Positions 1-6,155 of a stretch of 10,818 bases of DNA are shown in pieces. The translations under genes and the position numbers were made by a program. The notes under the pieces are model-generated. The model saw only the letters and a program-made list of their open reading frames with translations. It ran no database searches and was not told the DNA's origin. Origin of the DNA: Planctomycetota bacterium (GTDB lineage Bacteria; Planctomycetota; Phycisphaerae; Sedimentisphaerales; Anaerohalosphaeraceae); the NCBI GenBank assembly GCA_030637065.1, contig DAOVVQ010000116.1, forward strand, positions 1 through 10,818, written 5' to 3'. Position 1 is the stretch's first letter; each line of letters starts with the position of its first letter.

Positions 1-53
1 CTGAAACACCGCATTTTACCCATACCGAACGACATATCTTTACCCCCATACAT
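1..53 (-). CDS. Possible start of a leftward gene, cut by the window edge
   Basis: Two in-frame ATG codons on the minus strand, at 53 and 35, open a frame with no stop to the edge. It reads MYGGKDMSFGMGKMRCF or, from the second ATG, MSFGMGKMRCF. Both starts lie about 20-40 nt downstream of the transcription start expected from the consensus promoter at 82-110. A GGGGG run 7 nt before the inner ATG and a GGGGA 9 nt before the outer ATG could act as weak ribosome binding sites. Only 11-17 residues are visible, so no product can be named. The transcript could equally be non-coding. Confidence 0.3.
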   Translation of the reverse strand, partial: MYGGKDMSFGMGKMRCF

Positions 54-81
54 TTATGACCATCCCCAAGTACGAAACACG

Positions 82-110
82 ATTATAACCGATCTCGCTC
101 TAAATGTCAA
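82..110 (-). promoter_or_regulatory. Perfect consensus sigma-70 promoter, firing leftward
   Basis: On the minus strand a TTGACA box (105-110) is followed by exactly 17 bases and a TATAAT box (82-87), matching the consensus at all 12 positions. The sequence upstream of the -35 box (about 111-150) is very A/T-rich and resembles an UP element. Transcription should begin near 75 and run out of the left edge. This is the strongest promoter in the window and implies a highly expressed gene or RNA just outside it. Confidence 0.8.
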
Positions 111-380
111 GAGAAAATAAGCGAAATATCAAGCTAATGTTAAATATAATGGATTTTTCCTTGCAGAGATGCTTTTGCTCAAACACGCAGGGGTTTTATC
201 GGACGCAAATCGGCGTGCAAGTGGATTTTTTCGTGAGGAGGGTGTAAAGCGGTTCTTTTTGATGGCTGTTCGGGGAAGGAGAGGGATGTTTTTCGGTGGT
301 TTTGCGGGCGTTTTTTGGCAGTTGTAGCGGCTTCTCGGCAGTTGGGATCGCTTTTGGCCGTTGGGTTCGCTCAGGTGCAG
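111..380. other. Gene-free interval downstream of the transglutaminase gene
   Basis: The left part (about 111-170) is A/T-rich. The right part (about 215-376) is strongly biased to G and T on the plus strand: by count 46 of 60 bases at 241-300 and 44 of 60 at 301-360. A minus-strand open frame at 196-390 is low in complexity, starts with a GTG overlapping the transglutaminase stop and resembles no family I know, so it is not called. No Rho-independent terminator is obvious after the transglutaminase stop codon. Confidence 0.6.
317..376 (+). repeat. Three imperfect 20-bp tandem repeats
   Basis: Units begin at 317, 337 and 357 with an exact 20-bp period. The first two share GGCAGTTG and the third has GGCCGTTG; all continue with a purine-containing core and a GCTT- or GCT-type end. 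A fourth, much weaker copy may precede them at 297. The period is not a multiple of three, so the repeat is not a protein repeat. It lies immediately after the end of the transglutaminase gene. Function is unknown; it may be a simple duplication or a binding-site array. Confidence 0.6.
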
Positions 381-1577
381 CTATTTCCACCCTGGTCCCG
401 GCTGTTCGCCTACCGCCTGTGTCCAGTATTTTCCGTCTTTTTCAAACCGGACGCTTTCCCGGTCTATCCTGACGATCTTTACACCGCGTATCGAGTCCTG
501 CTCATAACGTATCCTGCCTTCGATAACGGCGGATGCTCTTCCTTTGCCGTAAGCTATAGCCTGGACCTGCCCGTAGGTCGAGCCTGGCGATGGTTTTGCT
601 GCCGGCTTTGATGCCGACTTGCTCTGTCCTGATTGCCCAGCTAACGGCAAGGGCCTGATCTGGACCGTATCTTTAACAGTAACTTCGCCACCCCACGTCC
701 ACCATGCACAGTAATGGCTGTTGCCAATAACGGCGTCGTTTCGAATGTGCGAAAAATAAATGTACTTGGGCTTTAGGTTGTAAAAACGCATCTCCCGGAG
801 CAGCCGATCCTTCGCCGCCGCCAGCGTCGGGTCAAAGGGCACCCAGCCGTATTGACTGAGATAAATCTCGGCCCATGTGTGACGTGGAGTCTCGTCGAAT
901 TCGGCCAAGAAGCCGGTAATGACCCGGGCGGGTATTGCCTTTGCCCGGCAGAGGGTAACGAACAGATCGGCATATTCCGAACAGTCGCCGGTCTTGTACT
1001 CGATGAACTTCGCCAGCCCCAGATGCTGTTTCGTGTATATCCCATACTCCATATTCCCGGCTAAGTAATCGTAAATAGCCTTGACGGTCTGGACGTCGTC
1101 CGGGCCCGTTATACCCTGTGCGATCCACTGAACCTCGGGCAGGTCCTTCTCCAGATATTTTTCCTTCCCCGTGAATTGCCCGCTGTTGGAGCCAGTTGAC
1201 GGGTTGGCGGTTCTGCTTCGCATGGCCGTCGAGAGGCCATTACGAAGCAGTTGTGCCCTGACAGTGATATTGACGGCGAAATGTGGGGCTGGGTCGGTGA
1301 AGAGGAACTCCGCGTATGTATTGCCGGCGGCGCTGAAGATTCGGGAGGGCCTGACCGAGTAGTCGATATCCAGTATCCGCTGGGTATTAGCGATAGTCCG
1401 CGGAAGAACGATTATAAACTTTACCTTATCGACACCCTTCGGGGCGGAAAAATCACAATCCATCTCCAGTTCGACAAGTCGCTGGTCGCCATCGCCCGGC
1501 AGCTTTGTCTCTCCGCAAACGCCCTGAGCAAGCAGAGTAGTTATCAGGACCGCAAGGAACCGTTTAATATGAGCCAT
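381..1577 (-). CDS. Secreted transglutaminase-like protein with GspB-like C-terminal domain
   Basis: A 398-residue protein. Residues 1-22 form a signal peptide: positive MAHIKR start, hydrophobic stretch, then AQGVCG. The Cys there does not sit in a proper lipobox. Residues about 35-120 are a beta-rich N-terminal part. Residues about 155-252 are a transglutaminase-like core of the cysteine-protease fold, with catalytic candidates Cys199 in TGDCSEYADL, His233 in RHTWAEIYL and Asp249 in VPFDPT. After a Ser/Lys/Pro/Ala linker (about 313-333) the last 60 residues resemble the periplasmic domain of type II secretion GspB: VQAIAYGKGRASAVIEG, then GVKIVRIDRESVRFEKDGK. Family knowledge suggests an envelope peptidase or amidotransfer enzyme; the substrate is unknown. 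An AAGGAG Shine-Dalgarno at 1582-1587 sits 4 nt before the ATG. It lies 26 bp after ftsY and is probably co-transcribed with it. The transglutaminase-like call is firm; the GspB match is from memory. Confidence 0.9.
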   Translation of the reverse strand: MAHIKRFLAVLITTLLAQGVCGETKLPGDGDQRLVELEMDCDFSAPKGVDKVKFIIVLPRTIANTQRILDIDYSVRPSRIFSAAGNTYAEFLFTDPAPHFAVNITVRAQLLRNGLSTAMRSRTANPSTGSNSGQFTGKEKYLEKDLPEVQWIAQGITGPDDVQTVKAIYDYLAGNMEYGIYTKQHLGLAKFIEYKTGDCSEYADLFVTLCRAKAIPARVITGFLAEFDETPRHTWAEIYLSQYGWVPFDPTLAAAKDRLLREMRFYNLKPKYIYFSHIRNDAVIGNSHYCAWWTWGGEVTVKDTVQIRPLPLAGQSGQSKSASKPAAKPSPGSTYGQVQAIAYGKGRASAVIEGRIRYEQDSIRGVKIVRIDRESVRFEKDGKYWTQAVGEQPGPGWK

Positions 1578-1603
1578 GTTTCTCCTTCGAAGAGAGGCAT
1601 TTG

Positions 1604-2527
1604 TCAGGTGAAAAGGGCCTCTACGAACTCTGCGGGGTCGAATTCGGCGATATCTTCGGGTTTTTCGCCTAAACCGATGAACTTGACCGGTATGTCCAAC
1701 ATGTCTTTGATCGCGATCACTATCCCGCCGCGGGCGGTTCCGTCGAGTTTTGCCAGGAATATCCCCGTTACCTCTACGGCTTCGGTAAACATTTTGGCCT
1801 GGACGATGGCATTTTGTCCGGTCGTCGCGTCCACAACCAGTAGAACCTCGTGGGGCGAACCGGGGATCTGCCTTGCGGTGACCGTTCGGATCTTTGTCAG
1901 CTCGCTCATCAGGTGCTTTTGGGTGTGGAGTCTTCCGGCAGTGTCCATTATCAAGTAGTCTGCATTCCGTGCGACCGCTGCCTGGCAGGCGTCAAAGGCC
2001 ACCGCAGCCGGGTCGGCGCCGGATTTGTGCTTGACGATCTCGACCCCGATCCGCTCGGCCCAGATAGTCAGTTGCTCTACAGCTGCTGCGCGGAACGTGT
2101 CGCACGCCGCAACTATCACCTTTTCGCCGTTTCGGCTAAGCACATAGGCCAGTTTTGCGATACTTGTGGTCTTTCCGGAACCGTTTATCCCTGCAACCAG
2201 GATGACCGTCGGGCCGGACTCGGCGATGGTCAACTGGCGGTGCTGCTCAGGCCAGTAGCCCTTCATGTGCTCCTTCAAAAACGGGATAATATCGTCGGTA
2301 GTGGCGATCTGCCGGGCTCGATAGGCCTCCCGGAGATCGGAAATCAGCTTATCCGTAGTTTCCACGCCGATATCGTCGCTGATAAGTGTCTCTTCCAGCT
2401 CGTCGAGGAGGTTGTCGTCGATCTTTCTGCCCAGCGTCAGGACCGCCGAGAGGCTGGAGGTTATCCGGTTCCGGGTCCTGCCCAGATGTTCTTTAAGATA
2501 CTGTACCGTTTTGGTAAAAATACCCAT
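1604..2527 (-). CDS. ftsY: FtsY, signal recognition particle receptor GTPase
   Basis: A 307-residue protein. FtsY receives ribosome-SRP complexes at the inner membrane and, with Ffh, hands nascent membrane proteins to SecYEG. A short helical N domain (about 1-95) precedes the SRP-type G domain. Visible motifs are the P-loop GINGSGKTTS (113-122), DTFRAAAVEQL (143-153), DTAGR (195-199), AKLDGTARGG (259-268) and GLGEKPED (285-292). The last four are diagnostic for FtsY/Ffh, and the absence of a Met-rich M domain rules out Ffh. The acidic A domain of E. coli FtsY is missing, as in many bacteria. ATG at 2527 is chosen because a GGTGGAG Shine-Dalgarno (2533-2539) lies 5 nt before it; a TTG at 2551 would add eight residues and lacks such a site. 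It is divergent from dnaA and the first gene of a likely pair with the transglutaminase gene. Confidence 0.98.
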   Translation of the reverse strand: MGIFTKTVQYLKEHLGRTRNRITSSLSAVLTLGRKIDDNLLDELEETLISDDIGVETTDKLISDLREAYRARQIATTDDIIPFLKEHMKGYWPEQHRQLTIAESGPTVILVAGINGSGKTTSIAKLAYVLSRNGEKVIVAACDTFRAAAVEQLTIWAERIGVEIVKHKSGADPAAVAFDACQAAVARNADYLIMDTAGRLHTQKHLMSELTKIRTVTARQIPGSPHEVLLVVDATTGQNAIVQAKMFTEAVEVTGIFLAKLDGTARGGIVIAIKDMLDIPVKFIGLGEKPEDIAEFDPAEFVEALFT

Positions 2528-2567
2528 GTCTGCTCCACCAGAAAAAGCCAAAAGTCGCTACGACGGT

Positions 2568-2596
2568 ATTTTCGCAAATTATCAGGACAATTTCAA
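2568..2596 (-). promoter_or_regulatory. Candidate ftsY promoter
   Basis: On the minus strand TTGAAA (2591-2596) is followed by 17 bases and GAAAAT (2568-2573). A TG one base before the -10 box makes it an extended -10. This would start transcription near 2561, leaving a leader of about 34 nt before the ftsY ATG. The match is good but not perfect and is untested. Confidence 0.55.
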
Positions 2597-2671
2597 GCGC
2601 CGATAATTTTCGCTCTGTACTGATGTTATGAAAATCGCCGATTTTTTTTGATTTATCGCCTGCAATTTTCT

Positions 2672-2700
2672 TTGACAAACCCTATCTCCGCCGTTACATT
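2672..2700 (+). promoter_or_regulatory. Candidate dnaA promoter
   Basis: TTGACA (2672-2677), a 17-base spacer and TACATT (2695-2700) face dnaA: a perfect -35 box and four of six matches at -10. Transcription would start near 2707. That places the upstream TTG at 2709 almost at the transcript end and leaves about 155 nt before the preferred dnaA start at 2862. The divergent ftsY promoter lies about 75 bp to the left. Confidence 0.6.
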
Positions 2701-2749
2701 CCTTTGAGTTGTACGCTACGGAAGGCAATTCAGAACCGGCTCGCCCAGC

Positions 2750-2824
2750 GGCGTCCAGCCGGGAAACTATAAAGATAGCTAATTTTTCTCGATCTTCTGC
2801 GGGTATCGTCCCTGTTTGGACGCC
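2750..2824 (+). repeat. Inverted repeat in the dnaA leader
   Basis: GGCGTCCA (2750-2757) and its exact complement TGGACGCC (2817-2824) enclose 59 nt. Inside lie further short complements, AAC/GTT (2765-2767 with 2814-2816) and AAGAT/ATCTT (2772-2776 with 2792-2796). The leader RNA could fold into a branched stem ending about 23 nt before the dnaA Shine-Dalgarno. No known riboswitch or protein site is recognised. Confidence 0.45.
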
Positions 2825-2846
2825 TGCATATCAGGCAACCGAAAAC

Positions 2847-2853
2847 AAAAGGA
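2847..2853 (+). promoter_or_regulatory. dnaA ribosome binding site, decides the start
   Basis: AAAAGGA ends 8 nt before the TTG at 2862, in the dnaA frame. The alternative TTG at 2709 has no comparable site and sits at the predicted transcription start. The residues between them look unlike DnaA domain I. Confidence 0.65.
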
Positions 2854-2861
2854 ATATCGTT

Positions 2862-4178
2862 TTGGCATCGCAGGATACAACAGAAGTTCTGGATAATATT
2901 CTCGATCGATTCAAGTCACAGGATCCGGTCAATACCCGGAGCTGGTTCGAGGATCTTATGGCCGTGCAGTTCAGCGGCGGTCTGCTGGAAATCGCCTGCC
3001 AGGACGAGGCCAAGGCGCAGTTTCTCTACGATAACTGCCTGGTCGGTTTCACCAAGGCGGCACAGAATGCGACCGGCCATCTTGTCAGTATAAAGTTCAG
3101 CGTATTATCCGGCGAGCCGGCGCCGAAACAATTAAGTGAGACTGCGGGGAAAAAAACCCGGCTGCACCCGGATTATACTTTTGAAAGTTTCGTGGTCGGC
3201 CCGTGCAATCGGCTCGCCCATGCAAGCTGCGTCGCGGTAAGCAACGCTCTTGGGACCACCTACAACCCGCTGTTTCTGTACGGAAATGTCGGGCTGGGCA
3301 AGACGCATCTTCTCCACGCGATCTGCCATGAGGCGAAAAAGACCCTGCCGGCCGCCGAGTTTGAGTTTCTAAGCTGCGAAGAATTCGTAAACAGTTTTGT
3401 CCGTGCCATCGAAAAGGGCAGCCTGGCCCGATTCCAGAGCCAGTTTCGCAACGTCGACATCCTCGTCATTGACGATGTCCAGTTCCTCCGCGAACGGGAG
3501 CAGAGCCAGGAAGAATTTTTCCACACGTTTAACGCCCTCTACAACAACCACAAGCAGATCGTCCTGACAGCCGATTGCCCGCCGGGGCAACTGCCATCGC
3601 TCGAAGACCGGCTCATCAGCAGATTCAAGTGGGGCCTGGTCACCCGCCTCGACGCACCCAGCTACGAGACGAGGATCGCTATCGTGCAGAAAAAGGCCCA
3701 CCTGCGGGGACTTTCGATCTCGGAGGATATCGCCGAGTATGTAGCCCACAAGGTAAAGGCCAACATCCGCGAGATGGAAGGGGCTCTTACTATCATCTAC
3801 GCCACCGCGCAGGCCTGCGACGAGCCGATCACGCTCGAACTCGCCCAGCAGGCATTAGGCCATAACGAGATCGCCGGAAAAAAACAAATCAGCATTACCG
3901 CGATCATCGATGCGGTTACGGAGTATTTCGACGTGCGATTAGCCGACTTGCAGAGTAAGAGGCGAAGCCAGTCGATCACGCTGCCGCGGCAGGTCTGCAT
4001 GTTCCTGGCAAGGAACCTGACCAGGCACAGCCTCGAGGAGATCGGAGGGCACCTCGGCGGAAGGGACCATACAACCGTCCTGCACGCCTGCTCGAAGATC
4101 GGAGACCTAAAGCAGAACGACCCGGACACCCGTGCCCAGCTCGAGGAACTTACCGCTGCCATCACCGACCCGAAATAA
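2862..4178 (+). CDS. dnaA: DnaA, chromosomal replication initiator
   Basis: A 438-residue protein from the preferred TTG start; the frame is open 51 codons further upstream to 2709. DnaA is an AAA+ ATPase that binds DnaA boxes at oriC, opens the duplex and helps load the helicase. Domain I covers about 1-80 and domain II is only a short linker to about 105. Domain III holds Walker A GNVGLGKTH (141-149), Walker B LVIDDVQFL (201-209), the Arg254 region LISRFKWGL and sensor II NIREMEGAL (301-309). Domain IV carries the DNA-binding signature GGRDHTTVLHACSKI (399-413). The sensor I stretch reads TADCPP where TSDRPP is usual. The length is normal for the family. No dnaN, recF or gyrB follows; the gene sits between ftsY (divergent) and htrA (convergent). 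Identity is certain; the exact start is probable. Confidence 0.97.
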   Translation: MASQDTTEVLDNILDRFKSQDPVNTRSWFEDLMAVQFSGGLLEIACQDEAKAQFLYDNCLVGFTKAAQNATGHLVSIKFSVLSGEPAPKQLSETAGKKTRLHPDYTFESFVVGPCNRLAHASCVAVSNALGTTYNPLFLYGNVGLGKTHLLHAICHEAKKTLPAAEFEFLSCEEFVNSFVRAIEKGSLARFQSQFRNVDILVIDDVQFLREREQSQEEFFHTFNALYNNHKQIVLTADCPPGQLPSLEDRLISRFKWGLVTRLDAPSYETRIAIVQKKAHLRGLSISEDIAEYVAHKVKANIREMEGALTIIYATAQACDEPITLELAQQALGHNEIAGKKQISITAIIDAVTEYFDVRLADLQSKRRSQSITLPRQVCMFLARNLTRHSLEEIGGHLGGRDHTTVLHACSKIGDLKQNDPDTRAQLEELTAAITDPK

Positions 4179-4218
4179 AAAAGCGGCGTACCGGGATTCG
4201 GCGAAGACAAACCAAATC

Positions 4219-4254
4219 ATGGGCGCCTTTGTGCAATCGCCCATCGGTCCCGAT
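4219..4254. terminator. Paired hairpins between converging dnaA and htrA, possible terminator
   Basis: ATGGGCG (4219-4225) pairs perfectly with CGCCCAT (4238-4244) around a 12-nt loop. An overlapping palindrome follows, CATCGG/CCGATG (4242-4247 with 4250-4255). No T-run follows on either strand, so intrinsic termination is doubtful. The position 41 bp past the dnaA stop makes it the best candidate for ending dnaA transcription. The rest of 4179-4300 shows nothing else. Confidence 0.35.
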
Positions 4255-4300
4255 GAATTTAGACACGCTGCCACCCTTGCTCTTGCTGCGGATTGAAACA

Positions 4301-4332
4301 TGCTCCGCTTCGATCTCAATCGAAATGGAGCA
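4301..4332 (-). terminator. Strong hairpin enclosing the htrA stop codon
   Basis: TGCTCC (4301-4306) pairs with GGAGCA (4327-4332), and TTCGAT (4309-4314) with ATCGAA (4319-4324). One G-U pair and one C-A mismatch join the two halves, and the loop is the four bases CTCA. The htrA stop codon (4316-4318) is in the loop. On the minus strand the stem is followed by TGTTTC, a weak T-rich tail, so it may be the htrA terminator. The symmetry could also let it stop dnaA transcripts arriving from the other side. Confidence 0.55.
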
Positions 4333-5755
4333 CTTCGTACCAGATGTACTCGTCGTTTCGCAGGAGAAGGAGCACTTTTCCTGACTCTGTAACTTCACTT
4401 GCCCCCAGGGCGGCGTTGAATTGGGCGACGGTAGTTACATCGTCGCTGTTTACACTGGCTATCAGCGTTCCCGGAAGGATGCCCGCCCGACCTGCCGGGC
4501 TGTCGCTCTCGACTTCGGTGATTATTACGCCTTCTTCCACATCGTAACCGAAACGCTGCGCCATTTCATCGGTCAGATCCGCTACTCGCATCCCCAGCTT
4601 TTCCGCCCTGCCGGGTACCCTGGCGGCAACCACTTCTTCTTTCAGCGTGCCGATCTTGACCTTGATATCCATCTTCTTTCCATCCCTGATAATCGCCAAA
4701 ACGGCCCGCGTGCCTGGCTCCATCAGGGAGATCGAATTTCGCAACTGATAAAGATTGTCAACGACCCTGCCGTCAAGCTCCAGGATAATATCGCGTTTCT
4801 TCAGCCCCGCCCTGCCCGCCGGCGAATCCTTGATAACATCGGCAACGAGAACCCCCTGCGGCCTGTCGAGGTTGAAAAACTCCGCGGCATCGTGGTCCAC
4901 CTCGTCCATACGAATACCGAGAAAAACGCGTGTAACCTTGCCGGATTTGATCAACGGGTCCTTGACCTTTGTCGCCATGCCGATCGGTATGGCGAACCCG
5001 ATGCCCATATATCCGCCGCTCTGACTGAAGATCGCCGTGTTGATCCCGATCGCCTTGCCGTCGATATCCAGGAGCGGTCCGCCGCTGTTGCCGGGATTTA
5101 TCGCCGCGTCGGTCTGGATAAAGTCTTCATAGCCGCCTCGCTCGGTGATCCCGACCGTCCGGCCCTTGGCGCTTACGACACCTACCGTAACCGTCTCGCT
5201 AAGGCCAAACGGATTGCCCACCGCGATGACCCATTCGCCGATCTCCAGTTTATCCGAGTCCCCCAACTCCACCATCGGCAGATTGTCGCCGTCTATCTTG
5301 ATCACCGCAACCTCGGTATCCGGGTCCGTGCCTACAAGCTTGACATTCTCGAATTTTCTGCCGTCATGCAGGGTAACGATAATCTTGTCGGCCTTGCCTA
5401 CAACGTGATTGTTGGTCAGGATATACCCGTCCGTGCTGATGATGAACCCTGAGCCCTGTCCGATCTGCGTCTGGGGCTCCTGGCTCCTGCGTTGATACCT
5501 GCGACCGAAGAAACGCTCGAAAAAGTCTTCTTCCTGGGGCGAGCTGTGATAACGCGCCTCAGCCTGGACCGTATTTTCCACGCGAATGGAAACGACCGCG
5601 GGAACGACCTTTTTGGCCACCGCTGAAAAGGCCCTGCTCGTCTCACGCATCGCAGTGATATTGTCGCCGTTACGTGCGATAGTCGCCGTCGGGCAAAGAC
5701 TAACCGCCAGAATCAATGCTCCCATCGCAACCGTTCGTAATCTCTTATGATCCAT
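4316..5755 (-). CDS. HtrA/DegP-family periplasmic serine protease with two PDZ domains
   Basis: A 479-residue protein that degrades or chaperones misfolded envelope proteins. Residues 1-27 are a signal peptide (MDHKRLR, hydrophobic core, then TATIA). The trypsin-like domain (about 40-275) shows His117 in TNNHVVG and Ser224 in NPGNSGGP. At the acid position the sequence is DPDTEVAVIKID, with Glu148 aligned to the usual Asp. PDZ1 covers about 278-370 and contains FLGIRM and SPAGRAGLKKRD; PDZ2 covers about 385-475 with SPAGRAGILPG. This is the DegP/DegQ layout, but the orthologue is unclear, so no symbol is given. ATG at 5755 is preferred to ATG at 5761 because GAGAGGA (5763-5769) is 7 nt from the former and only 1 nt from the latter. 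It converges on dnaA, and its start lies inside an hsp20 remnant. Confidence 0.96.
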   Translation of the reverse strand: MDHKRLRTVAMGALILAVSLCPTATIARNGDNITAMRETSRAFSAVAKKVVPAVVSIRVENTVQAEARYHSSPQEEDFFERFFGRRYQRRSQEPQTQIGQGSGFIISTDGYILTNNHVVGKADKIIVTLHDGRKFENVKLVGTDPDTEVAVIKIDGDNLPMVELGDSDKLEIGEWVIAVGNPFGLSETVTVGVVSAKGRTVGITERGGYEDFIQTDAAINPGNSGGPLLDIDGKAIGINTAIFSQSGGYMGIGFAIPIGMATKVKDPLIKSGKVTRVFLGIRMDEVDHDAAEFFNLDRPQGVLVADVIKDSPAGRAGLKKRDIILELDGRVVDNLYQLRNSISLMEPGTRAVLAIIRDGKKMDIKVKIGTLKEEVVAARVPGRAEKLGMRVADLTDEMAQRFGYDVEEGVIITEVESDSPAGRAGILPGTLIASVNSDDVTTVAQFNAALGASEVTESGKVLLLLRNDEYIWYEVLHFD

Positions 5756-5974
5756 CGTCATTTCCTCTCATTAAAAAGCCCTTGTTTTCGCCCTCGATCG
5801 CCAAGGCCCCCCACGGGGAGAAACCTCGACATCCTTTTCGCCCAACCCCGGCATCTCAGCCGCGATTGTAACCTGATTTTCGCCATCCGTCACGCTAATA
5901 TCCGCTACGAGGCCGCCAGCCGACGCAAAAGACCGCAAATCGGCCTCCTGCCAGCAACGACCGGCAAACTCCAA
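5745..5974 (-). pseudogene. Frameshifted, truncated small heat-shock protein (Hsp20) remnant
   Basis: The minus frame from 5974 encodes the first half of an alpha-crystallin domain: VADISVTDGENQVTIAAEMP followed by GLGEKDVEVS, typical of Hsp20 chaperones. It then leaves the family pattern at a run of six G (plus-strand C 5807-5812). One more G restores a match, GGALAIEGENKG, equal in spacing to the family's 'G-V-L-T-I-x-G-E'. That frame stops at 5745-5747, inside the first codons of htrA. About half of the domain and the I-x-I tail are missing. Upstream, the 5974 frame is blocked by a stop just before a TTG with no ribosome binding site. A different frame opens at ATG 6045 after GGTGGA and might hold the former N-terminus. 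A decayed gene is most likely; a sequencing error explains at most the frameshift, not the missing end. Confidence 0.7.
5865..5893 (-). promoter_or_regulatory. Weak candidate htrA promoter inside the hsp20 remnant
   Basis: On the minus strand GTGACG (5888-5893), 17 bases and TACAAT (5865-5870) match the sigma-70 consensus at 9 of 12 positions. It would give htrA a leader of about 100 nt. The boxes lie within sequence that encodes the conserved Hsp20 part, so chance similarity is quite possible. Confidence 0.3.
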
Positions 5975-6155
5975 TTAACGGACCTGTTTTCAAATTCACT
6001 TCTAAATACGCCAAATTTCCCGAATTGTGCATTCCAGCCGAACATAAAATCCACCCCGGAATCGCCCCCTGACCCTAACCCCTGTAACAACAAACCTTTA
6101 GCAACCGCCGGACCTGTCGCCTCGAATTCACCGCCCCCACCTCACCTGGGCCACA
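5975..6155. other. Short gene-free interval after the giant gene
   Basis: Nothing firm is visible in these 181 bp. On the minus strand a possible start (ATG at 6045 after GGTGGA) opens MFGWNAQFGKFGVF and ends by frameshift near the Hsp20 remnant, so it may be the lost N-terminus of that gene. No convincing terminator hairpin with a T-run follows the stop of the large gene at 6156; a GCCC/GGGC pair just downstream is too weak. Confidence 0.4.

Noticed and set aside
145..150. Plus-strand TATAAT as a rightward promoter
   Set aside because: No recognisable -35 box at 16-18 bp upstream, and it would transcribe antisense into the transglutaminase gene.
196..390. 64-codon minus-strand frame after the transglutaminase gene
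   Set aside because: Low-complexity composition caused by the G/T-biased strand, GTG start overlapping the upstream stop, no ribosome binding site and no family resemblance.
1850..2623. 257-codon plus-strand frame opposite ftsY
   Set aside because: Antisense shadow; ftsY motifs are in the minus frame.
3517..3525. Single DnaA-box-like site inside dnaA
   Set aside because: One loose match in coding sequence is expected by chance and no cluster accompanies it.
4179..4215. Possible tRNA T-arm-like stretch (CGAATCCCG on the minus strand)
   Set aside because: No acceptor, D or anticodon stems can be built around it.
4162..4398. 78-codon minus-strand frame across the htrA end
   Set aside because: Starts inside htrA in another frame and has no ribosome binding site or family resemblance.
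4421..5452. 343-codon plus-strand frame opposite htrA
   Set aside because: Antisense shadow of the protease; the minus frame has all catalytic and PDZ motifs.
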